From Porphyra umbilicalis (Eukaryota > Rhodophyta > Bangiophyceae > Bangiales > Bangiaceae): a DNA stretch of 61,140 bases. Position numbers and translations under genes: made by a program. Positions 33,568 to 41,327 of this stretch are shown piece after piece (the first letter of the stretch is position 1; every line of letters begins with the position of its first letter). Under the pieces are notes generated by a model. It was not told where the DNA came from and did no database searches. It was given only the letters and a program-made list of their open reading frames with translations. The stretch covers positions 1-61,140 of the forward strand of contig KV919158.1 in the NCBI GenBank assembly GCA_002049455.2. Reading direction: 5' to 3'.

Positions 33568-34446
33568 ATGCCTCCTCGGGGCAGTCGCGGTCGCGGTAGA
33601 CCGGAGTACCCAGCAGGGCGTGGCGGCCCTGTTTGGCGGCAGCTCAAGTTGAGCTTTGTACGGCGGTCCCCCGCGGCGCCTCCGCCACGTCGGTTGCTGG
33701 GCTTCAATTCTCATCATGGAACCGCCGCCCCCTCCACCGGCGGGCCCGTCACGCCACCCAGCGTCTCTCCGCCCTCTCCTGTGCCGGCTCCGCAGTCGGC
33801 GGGCGGCAGCCGGTCGCGGAATGCTGGCGCTGTCAGTGGGGCGGCACCGGGCACTAAGGGCGGACAAGGACCTGGGCCGTCTCATGCCCCTCGTGCGGCG
33901 GGTACCCGAGCTCGACGACGCGGTGCAAGGTCTGCTCCTGCTGGCGGTGCCGCCGCGTCGTCGCCCACTAGCCGGTCCTCCATGCGCATCACGACGGCCA
34001 CTCGCCATCGCTCGCCGCCGCCGGCATTGGGCGCCCGCGACCGCGGCATTGAAGCTGTGCCTGCGCCGCGGGACGGTCATCATGGTGCCAGGCGCCGGCG
34101 GCATCTCGCACTTCAACATCATCCAGAGCCCATATCGGCTGATGCTGCCGCTCAAGCCGATACTGCTCGTGGTGTTGACAACGGTTCAGACGATGATGTC
34201 GCTGTCGGTGGACAAGTTTCTCCTGCGAATCATCAACGCGCACCCCGTGACGGTGGTGGCGCCGATGGCAATGCGAGGGGAGCTGTACTGCTCCTTGAGG
34301 AAGGACCTGCTGGCGCGCGAGCCAGGCGACGTGGCGCCAAGCGTGGCAGTGGAGGTGTTCCTCAAGATGCGCTCGTGGCACGTGCCCGCGCACCGCGGCT
34401 ACACAAGGCGCTCGCGGGAGTGGCGGCGCCCGGTGATGACGTTCTG
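33568..34446 (+). pseudogene. 5' half of an ORF split by the Ty3 insertion
   Basis: ATG 33568 opens a frame of exactly 293 codons up to the Ty3 target duplication. The N-terminus is basic with an RGRP-type (AT-hook-like) and RGG-rich segment (MPPRGSRGRGRPEYPAGRGG), then WRQLKLSFVRRS. The middle is low-complexity, basic and Ser/Pro-rich, with an acidic patch DNGSDDDVA. The family is not recognised. If the Ty3 element and one TTCTG copy are removed, the frame runs on without a break into 44820-45347. This shows that the ORF was whole when the element landed. It lies just upstream of the 46.6-kb transposase-like ORF and could be its partner, which is inference. Confidence 0.7.
34442..34446. repeat. 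Target site duplication TTCTG (left)
   Basis: TTCTG immediately before the 5' LTR, identical to 44815-44819. Five bases is the usual Ty3/gypsy length. Confidence 0.93.
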
Positions 34447-34840
34447 TGTAGCATATCTCTGCTACCAATTGGCAATTAGCCACGAGTAGCCCCCTTGACT
34501 GGCCGAATCCACGGATGTGTGTGACTCGGCTTGTGGCACGCCCTTTGGGGGGTTACTTCCGCATTGTTTATTTTTTATTTGCTTGTTTTTTTGCCTGTCT
34601 TATCTGTCTGCCGGCACTCATTACGATCGCTTGATCGGATGGTCGATCGACCAGTGCCGTTGATTGTATCAAACCACCGTGGGTCCGGGGCCGCCGTCGT
34701 GGGCACCACCCGGCTCCCCATCGGATGCCCTTCAACAAAAGGTCTTCTTCCTCGCCGCGACGGCGATAGAACTCGCTTTATTGCTTGGCTACGGTCGGTC
34801 TCAGTACACTGGTAATTGAACTAACGTTATTAATACCACA
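34447..34840 (+). repeat. 5' LTR (394 bp)
   Basis: It starts TGTAGCATATCTCTGCTACC and ends TTATTAATACCACA. A TTTATTTTTTATTTGC tract near 34565 could serve as an AT-rich promoter element. Terminal TG...CA and the flanking duplication fix both ends. Confidence 0.96.
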
Positions 34841-34842
34841 TT

Positions 34843-34860
34843 TGGTGGAGCAGCAGGGGA
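34843..34860 (+). promoter_or_regulatory. Candidate primer binding site
   Basis: TGGTGGAGCAGCAGGGGA starts two bases after the LTR, the expected place for a tRNA-complementary site. The TGG is right for a CCA end, and the first nine bases would pair with a tRNA ending GCUCCACCA, as alanine tRNAs of some organisms do. The tRNA is not established. Confidence 0.5.
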
Positions 34861-35069
34861 TACCCTCGCCTTCATCGTGCCTCGCGGCACGGTGTCCCCG
34901 AGAACTTTCTCGCTGCCTCGTGGCATTGTGACGGTGTCGATACGGTCGCTTGGCGCGCGGGGCGTAAGCCATCGACTTGTGGGCGTGGTGCCGGGGGCAT
35001 CACGGTTGAGATCTCCGACGTTGGCGCGCAGGGCGTAAGCCAAGTCGGAACACTTGTTCAGGTCCCAGT

Positions 35070-36716
35070 ATGTCTACTGGTGGTACCGGCGGCAGTCGGC
35101 GAGCCAGAGACGGCAAGTTGCCATCTGGCTACCGGCCGCCGGGCGGGGGACAAGGCACTCCTGCCGCCTCCGACGCCCCAACGGACGGTGCTCCAACTCC
35201 TCCCATCCCTGCGGATCAAGCCGCCTCTGGGCAGATGCAGGTGGTGGAGAGCCTGAAGGCGGCCGTTGAAGCACTTCAGCGACGCCTAACGGCCCAAGAA
35301 CAGACTAACGAGTCTCTGGCGCGAGCCAATGACAAGTTGGTCGACGACGTCGAGGCCCTGCGCAAGGTCGACTCCCATGAGGAGGAACGCCGTGTGGCTA
35401 AGTCTCGCCGCCAGTCGGGCGACAAGATCAAGGACGTCAAGAAGACGAGCAAGGTGATCAAGGACAAGTCCGTCCGCAAGGACGCTCCGGCAAACGCCGC
35501 GCTTTCCTCATCTTCCGACGATTCCGCGTCTGGGTCAAGCCCGACGTCGTCAGACGACGACAACCCCAACGCGACGGACACGTCCTCTTCGGACGATGGC
35601 CACGGGCCCCCACACCCGCCGTCGCCCCCAAGTGGGTCCTCGCCGAGCGAAAGCTCGAGCGAGTCGGACGCGGCCGCGCGCAAGCGCCCGACGCCCCCCA
35701 CCAAACGGAAGGAGCGACTTGAAAAAGCCGATAGGATCAAGGTGATCCGCCCGGCTAATAGCCGCTTCAAGACACTCCTGGACTACAGGATGTACTTCCT
35801 GATCCGCCGTCAACTGACGTATACGCCTAAAGAGGCACAGCGGTCGCACCGTCTCAACAAACGTTTGGACGGAGCGTTCCATGGGCAACAGCCATTCACG
35901 GGAGCCCTGCCCTTGGGCATCTCCACGTTCTTGACGACCTTTCGCCGCGCGTGCGACGCGGCTGGGCTGACGCACGGTCAAGCCCTTCCGCTTATGGTCT
36001 TTCGACTAGCCGGCAACGCCAAGATGGCCTTCTCCGGCGCGCTTAACAGCACCCTCGGACGTAAGCGTTACGCCATCCGTACCTACGGAGATGCCGTCAA
36101 CTGGCTTCTTTCGAAGTATGCGACACACGCAACTATGGCCAACGCCTATCAAGACATCATTACGATGAAGCAACAAGACAAAGAGGCGCCCACGGCCTTT
36201 GGTCTTCGCGTAGAAACGCAATGCGACCTCCTGAACGGTTTGTTCGACATCCAAGACGTTAAGGACGTCTTCATCACTGGTCTTTCGGACCTTGTGCAAG
36301 CGCACGTACGGGTACTGAACGACCAGTTCCCCGACCGAACCCTGTCTGAGACGGTCGCCACCGCCCAGATGTATTGGGACGGTACGAACAAGTCGCGTTT
36401 GCAACTCAAGATGACCCGCCCAACGGCGATCAAAGTCGCTTACGCGACACAAGACCAGCGGACGACGACGGAACGACCGTTCCTACCGGTTCGCACCCCG
36501 CCGCCCCCTCGGGCCGCCGTCCCTCAAGCCAATCGGGCTGACATCTGTTACAACTGTAACAAGCCGGGGCACTTCGCCGCACAGTGTGCCGAGCCTTATC
36601 GCCCTCGCGAACGTCGGCAACCGCCTATCGGCGTTCATGCCCTTGCCGACGGCAACGTCGAGGAAGACAAAGTCGAGCATCCGGCCGACGCCGTGGACGA
36701 CTCGAAAAACGTCTAG
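35070..36716 (+). CDS. gag: Gag polyprotein of the Ty3 element
   Basis: An intact 548-residue ORF. After a Gly/Pro-rich start, residues ~55-110 form a probable coiled coil (VESLKAAVEALQRRLTAQEQ). A Lys/Ser/Asp-rich linker follows to about residue 220. The capsid-like region, residues ~240-420, contains ISTFLTTFRRACDAAGLTHG, GNAKMAFSGAL and WLLSKYATHATMANAYQDI. A CCHC zinc knuckle, CYNCNKPGHFAAQC, begins at residue 493 (36547). Gag would build the virus-like particle and bind the RNA genome. The ORF ends at TAG 36714-36716, directly after a candidate -1 slippery site that would extend it into pol. Confidence 0.95.
   Translation: MSTGGTGGSRRARDGKLPSGYRPPGGGQGTPAASDAPTDGAPTPPIPADQAASGQMQVVESLKAAVEALQRRLTAQEQTNESLARANDKLVDDVEALRKVDSHEEERRVAKSRRQSGDKIKDVKKTSKVIKDKSVRKDAPANAALSSSSDDSASGSSPTSSDDDNPNATDTSSSDDGHGPPHPPSPPSGSSPSESSSESDAAARKRPTPPTKRKERLEKADRIKVIRPANSRFKTLLDYRMYFLIRRQLTYTPKEAQRSHRLNKRLDGAFHGQQPFTGALPLGISTFLTTFRRACDAAGLTHGQALPLMVFRLAGNAKMAFSGALNSTLGRKRYAIRTYGDAVNWLLSKYATHATMANAYQDIITMKQQDKEAPTAFGLRVETQCDLLNGLFDIQDVKDVFITGLSDLVQAHVRVLNDQFPDRTLSETVATAQMYWDGTNKSRLQLKMTRPTAIKVAYATQDQRTTTERPFLPVRTPPPPRAAVPQANRADICYNCNKPGHFAAQCAEPYRPRERRQPPIGVHALADGNVEEDKVEHPADAVDDSKNV
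36704..36710 (+). promoter_or_regulatory. Candidate -1 frameshift heptamer G_AAA_AAC
   Basis: In the gag frame the last codons are TCG AAA AAC GTC TAG. The heptamer GAAAAAC sits four bases before the stop and fits the X_XXY_YYZ layout, with a G in first position as in some known variants. Slipping back one base enters the pol frame, which lies at -1 to gag and has no stop here. No downstream structure was assessed. Confidence 0.55.
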
Positions 36717-39700
36717 GCCGGGTGCCAGACTTGGGGTTGCCCGGCGGAACGCGAAAGCGTACGGTGACAAGACTCTTACGTCGTGCCCTTCGGCACTATG
36801 AGATCGCAGCCACGTTAGGCCCATGCCTGCGCGTAATGCGAAGTTGCCGCCCTGTCTTAGACACGGGCGCCGGGGTGAACATAGTGCGAACTAGTGTTCT
36901 CCCTTCGAACTGGATGGCTTACGCCGAAGAGTTGACTACGCTTCCGCGCATCCGAGATGCAAACAACAATCGTCTTGTGACGAAGTATGCCATACACCTG
37001 TATGTAGACACCGGAGGTGTGCGTCTATTTTACCGATTCCTCGTTGCCGACAACTTGTCAGTCCCGTGCATTCTTGGCACCGAGTTCATTGAACAAAACA
37101 TCGAGGGCATTCTGCCGCGCTTGCGCAAGATCGTCTGGCAAGAGCACGTGCGATGCACGGAAGAGCAACCTCGGCCAACGCCGATCTTAGCTTGTCTTAA
37201 CGACAGCGCGTGGGACCGCCGCTGGCAAGATAAACCCGCTCGGGTTCGAGCCTGCAAGCAGGTGCGTGTCAACGGACACAAGGAGGAGTGGATCATGGCC
37301 ACGTGCGACACGCCTGGTATGGTTACCATCACACCGAACATTCGGTTGTGCCGACACAAGTCCATGGCAGTCGCTCGCGGCATCGCCATCGTCAAACCGG
37401 ACGAACCATTCCTGGTCAAGTTATGCAACTTCGGCAAGGACCAAGTCATTGTTCGCAAGAACTCTACCTTGCGGTTCGCGGAACCCTACCAAGGGCCGAT
37501 GCTTTCCGCCGTCTTGGATGACAACACCCCAAAGGGTGGAACCGATAACTCATCGGACGACGCGAGTCGTGACCCACTCGAGGACCTCGACCTCAGTGAG
37601 GCACCCGAGTACCTGCACAAGCAGATTCGAGACATGCTTAAGACGCATTCGTCTATGTGGGATGGAACCCTTGGCGTCATCCGTGCTACGGAGCACGCCA
37701 TCGTCACTCCTCCCGACGCTCTGCCCATACGGGCCCAACCCTACCGCACCGGGCCGTTCAAACGGCAGATCATCGCTGATCAGATCAACAAGATGTTGAA
37801 GCTCAACGTCATTGCCCCTAGCCATAGTGCTTGGGCAAGCCCCGTGGTAATCGTACCAAAGAAGAACGGCAAGGCCCAATTCTGTGTCGACTATCGTCGG
37901 TTAAACAACATCACCAAGAAGGATGCTTATCCCTTGCCTCGGATGGAGGACTGCCTCGACTCCTTGGGAGATTCCCAGGTGTTCACGTCCCTCGACTGCA
38001 CCGCGGGGTACTGGCAAGTACCCTTACGCAAGGACGACCAAGAGAAGACGGCGTTCACGACGCACTGTGGTATATACCTCTGGTTATCCATGCCTTTCGG
38101 CTTGACGAACGCGCCCGCTACCTTTCAGCGCGCGTTGGATATTATCCTCTCGGGTTTGAAGTGGCAGATATGCCTCGTCTACTTAGACGATGTCATCATC
38201 TTCTCCGCAAACGCGAAACAACACGTCAAAGACGTTGACACGGTTCTTCACCGTCTCCGAGAAGCCGGGGTTTCCCTCAACTTGGAAAAGTGCACGTGGT
38301 TCTCCGATGAGGTCGAGTACCTAGGACACATTGTCCGCCCCGGACAACTGCACGTGCACAACAAGAACGTGGATGCTCTGAAGCATGCCAAGTTCCCAAC
38401 CACAAAGACCCAGCTGAAAAGCTTCTTGGGCATGTGCAACGTCTATCGACGGATTGTCAAAGACTTTGCCAAACGAGCAAAGCCCCTGAACGCCCTGACT
38501 AGGGCCGAGATCCCACCGGATTTACCACCACCGACGGACGTGGCTATCGCCGCCTTCGAGGACCTCCGCAACGCACTGTTGTGCCCACCGGTACTTGCCT
38601 TGCCGAAGGCCAATCGGAAGCTCGTCGTTGACGTGGACGCATGCGCCGACCAAGTTGGTTGTACCCTCCTCCAAGAGGAGCCGGGCGAACTGCTTCACCC
38701 TGTCGGGTATTGGAGCCGAGGACTCACTGCTGCAGAGAAAAACTACTCCACCACGGAGCGAGAATGCCTCGGCGTTGTGTGGGCTGTCCTCAAGTTGAGG
38801 CACTTCCTCGACGGACAACGGTTACTCATCCGAACGGATCACCAAGCACTTAGCTGGATCTACAGCACGACCGACTCAAGCGGACGCTTGATGCGATGGC
38901 GACTTCGCCTCTCCGAATACACATTCGATATGGTTTATAAACCAGGTGCATCGCACCACTTGCCCGAATTCCTGTCGCGCGCCTCTACGGTGGCGCCGCA
39001 AGAAGATATCCACGATGATATACCTTGTCTGGCGTTGGCCGAGACGGCCAACGGCTTAAGAACGGGGAGGTACACGGGTACCGACACACCGGAACCGGTG
39101 GAGTTCGACGATGTTGTCGAGGCACAACAAACAGACGACTTCTGCGTCGAGATGTCCACTCGCGTGGAGCGCGGAACGGCCAAGGCCTTCTTCCGCGATG
39201 AGCATCACGCTCTTTACCGCCGTGCGCCTTACGGCAATCAACTGGTTATTCCAAAGTCGCTGCGCGAACGCGTGTTGACCCTCGAGCACCACGCAACCGT
39301 GGCCGCCCATCCTGGTATGAACCGGATGTATTACACCATGCGCAAGGCATACTACTGGCCTTCAATGGTGACGGATATTCATTCGACGATCACCAAATGC
39401 ACAACGTGTGCGCAAAATCGCCTCGCCTTGCGGCGACACACCACGCCCCTGACCCTGTGTCAGGCTACCGAGCCTCTCACGGAGCTATCCGTTGACATCT
39501 TTGGGCCCATCCCGGCCTCCAAGAAGGGCAACCGCTTCATCTTGGTTATTACCGACCGCTTCGCCAAGCTCACCAAGTGCGTCGCCTTGCGGCGAATCAC
39601 GGCTATGTCAGTGGCGTCAGCCATCATCGACGCGTGGGTGTCAGCCTACGGGCCACCGGACCGGATCCTATCGGACCGAGGGCCCCAGTTCATGTCGAAC

Positions 39701-39847
39701 TTCTTCATCGCTGTGATGAAAATGCTTGGCATTGAAACGGTTCGCACCACGGCGTATCATCCCCAAACCAATGGGCAAGTTGAACGGTACAACCGTACCA
39801 TGGCTACGCAGCTGCGACACTACGTCGCCGACGACCCATCACGATAA
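36704..39847 (+). CDS. pol: Pol: protease, reverse transcriptase, RNase H, integrase (ends at premature TAA)
   Basis: The frame lies at -1 to gag and overlaps its end. The protease motif is VLDTGAGVNIV (about 36850). RT has FCVDYRRLNNITKKDAYPLP, FTSLDCTAGYWQVPL, MPFGLTNAPATFQ and the catalytic YLDDV at 38180-38194. RNase H has VVDVDACADQVG, TTERECLGVVWA and IRTDHQALSWI. The integrase has an HHCC zinc-binding domain (HHATVAAHPG ... CTTC, 39288-39411) and catalytic DIFGP, SDRGPQF and NGQVERYN. A TAA at 39845-39847 follows DDPSR, inside the usual integrase helix, and the same frame continues immediately afterwards. All catalytic residues are present, so the stop looks recent. Confidence 0.95.
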   Translation, partial: EKRLGRVPDLGLPGGTRKRTVTRLLRRALRHYEIAATLGPCLRVMRSCRPVLDTGAGVNIVRTSVLPSNWMAYAEELTTLPRIRDANNNRLVTKYAIHLYVDTGGVRLFYRFLVADNLSVPCILGTEFIEQNIEGILPRLRKIVWQEHVRCTEEQPRPTPILACLNDSAWDRRWQDKPARVRACKQVRVNGHKEEWIMATCDTPGMVTITPNIRLCRHKSMAVARGIAIVKPDEPFLVKLCNFGKDQVIVRKNSTLRFAEPYQGPMLSAVLDDNTPKGGTDNSSDDASRDPLEDLDLSEAPEYLHKQIRDMLKTHSSMWDGTLGVIRATEHAIVTPPDALPIRAQPYRTGPFKRQIIADQINKMLKLNVIAPSHSAWASPVVIVPKKNGKAQFCVDYRRLNNITKKDAYPLPRMEDCLDSLGDSQVFTSLDCTAGYWQVPLRKDDQEKTAFTTHCGIYLWLSMPFGLTNAPATFQRALDIILSGLKWQICLVYLDDVIIFSANAKQHVKDVDTVLHRLREAGVSLNLEKCTWFSDEVEYLGHIVRPGQLHVHNKNVDALKHAKFPTTKTQLKSFLGMCNVYRRIVKDFAKRAKPLNALTRAEIPPDLPPPTDVAIAAFEDLRNALLCPPVLALPKANRKLVVDVDACADQVGCTLLQEEPGELLHPVGYWSRGLTAAEKNYSTTERECLGVVWAVLKLRHFLDGQRLLIRTDHQALSWIYSTTDSSGRLMRWRLRLSEYTFDMVYKPGASHHLPEFLSRASTVAPQEDIHDDIPCLALAETANGLRTGRYTGTDTPEPVEFDDVVEAQQTDDFCVEMSTRVERGTAKAFFRDEHHALYRRAPYGNQLVIPKSLRERVLTLEHHATVAAHPGMNRMYYTMRKAYYWPSMVTDIHSTITKCTTCAQNRLALRRHTTPLTLCQATEPLTELSVDIFGPIPASKKGNRFILVITDRFAKLTKCVALRRITAMSVASAIIDAWVSAYGPPDRILSDRGPQFMSNFFIAVMKMLGIETVRTTAYHPQTNGQVERYNRTMATQLRHYVADDPSR

Positions 39848-40978
39848 AATGAGCTACTCCCGGTAATCACCATGGCGTATAATAGCCAACCACATCGGTC
39901 GACGGGCATTGCCCCCTTTGAGCTTGTTATCCCAAGGCGGATCCCCAACCTCACGGTTCGCAACTTGCCCCCGGGCACTCCGCTTACCAATAAGGGAACG
40001 CTCAAGGATGGGTCACCCCTAGCTCGCAAGCGCGAGTTCATGGCCCGCCTGCGCAAGCAGATCCCCATCGTGGTCGAGGCCTTGCGTAAGACGCAACAAC
40101 GTTACAAACGTAACTTCGACCATCGGGTCGCAACCCGCAATGCGGACGTCAAGATCGGAGACTACGTATACACGACCAACCACGATCGGCAAAACAAGCT
40201 GCAAAGCAAAGCCATTGGCCCCTTCGTGGTCGTCGACGCGGACGCGGACGCCTCCACGTTTGTCATTGACATTGACGGCGAGGAGAAACGCGTCAGCAGT
40301 GACCATGTCACCCCCGCTCCTCGTCCAACGACGACGGACAAGGTTCCACACCCCTTGCTAGATGGTCTAGACCAACGCAAGTCAACCCCGGCAACTGCCG
40401 ATGAGTATGTGATCGACAAACTCCTAGGCTTACGCCAGACGGGTGACAGCTATAGCGCTAAGGTGCGCTGGTTCGACTACGGGTCGAAAGACGACACCTG
40501 GGAACCCCTGGAGAACCTCCCCCGCAACCTGGTGGTGCGTTTCCTTCGACAGAAGAAGAAGCATGTACCGGGGTACGAGTGGCAAACGCCAACGCGGCGA
40601 AGTCGCCGACAGGCCGGGCTCACCACCGTGGCCAACATCGTCATGGACTCCACGTGGATACCCACTATCCAACATGTCCATGTTACCGGTGACGGAGTTA
40701 TCCATGCCGATGTCTCTTGGACAGAGTCAAGTACCGACTTTGCAATTAAGGAAGTAATTCCTGTGGCGTGGCTCAAGTCCACTCTGCCGTCCATGACGCG
40801 CAACTTTGCGTATGATCCCCAACTTGCCTTGCGGCATTTCTCTCGGCTGAACCGTGTTTACGGCCCGTACACATATGTGTGGCCGAAATCCGCACAGGCG
40901 ACACTCATCGGGAGCGATCCCCCCGTACCAGTGCTCCCCAACGGGTTTCTGGTACCCCCGGTGCAACACTTGGACTAA
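39848..40978 (+). CDS. pol: Pol C-terminal part: integrase end, GPF module, chromodomain and long tail
   Basis: This is the in-frame continuation after the TAA; the first internal ATG is 39872. It begins with the family's NELLPVITMAYNSQPHRSTG region, continues with FELVIPRRIP, then a GPY/F-type module (KLQSKAIGPFVVV, about 40195-40230). The chromodomain is at about 40404-40560: YVIDKLLGLRQTG, VRWFDYGSKDDTWEPLENLP. Chromodomains of this class steer integration to marked chromatin. A tail of about 130 residues follows (TTVANIVMDSTWIPTIQHVH; YGPYTYVWPKSAQ), longer than I expect after such a chromodomain, and of unknown role. As it stands this part could be made only by readthrough or internal initiation. 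Confidence 0.9.
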   Translation, partial: NELLPVITMAYNSQPHRSTGIAPFELVIPRRIPNLTVRNLPPGTPLTNKGTLKDGSPLARKREFMARLRKQIPIVVEALRKTQQRYKRNFDHRVATRNADVKIGDYVYTTNHDRQNKLQSKAIGPFVVVDADADASTFVIDIDGEEKRVSSDHVTPAPRPTTTDKVPHPLLDGLDQRKSTPATADEYVIDKLLGLRQTGDSYSAKVRWFDYGSKDDTWEPLENLPRNLVVRFLRQKKKHVPGYEWQTPTRRSRRQAGLTTVANIVMDSTWIPTIQHVHVTGDGVIHADVSWTESSTDFAIKEVIPVAWLKSTLPSMTRNFAYDPQLALRHFSRLNRVYGPYTYVWPKSAQATLIGSDPPVPVLPNGFLVPPVQHLD

Positions 40979-41327
40979 GTCCTTCGACGCTTGGTAACAA
41001 CCACAGAAGAAGCCACCGTGGTAATACCACAATGGACCAACGCCAGTTGGTACGCTACTGCCATACGTGCATGTTTCGAGTACGAAGTGCTTTTATCAGC
41101 AGACTCAAGGGATACAAATCCCACAACATGGGCCATGATGGCCTGCCACTTCCTTCATCGCTATGAAGATAAACAGAAAAACTGAGAAGTGGATACGAAC
41201 ATGTCAAACGACAAACAACAACAAGACGAAGAAACATCAACACCCTCAAAAGGCGTAAGACCCCGACATTGTCAACCCCACCCCCCCACCGGGGTCAACC
41301 GAGCAAGTCACTGAGCAGTGAACCTCG
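40979..41327. other. Untranslated spacer between pol and the antisense ORF
   Basis: A-rich, GC-poorer than the rest of the element (for example 41160-41240). It lies downstream of both converging reading frames, so it may hold 3'-end signals for either strand. No motif is certain. Confidence 0.4.
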
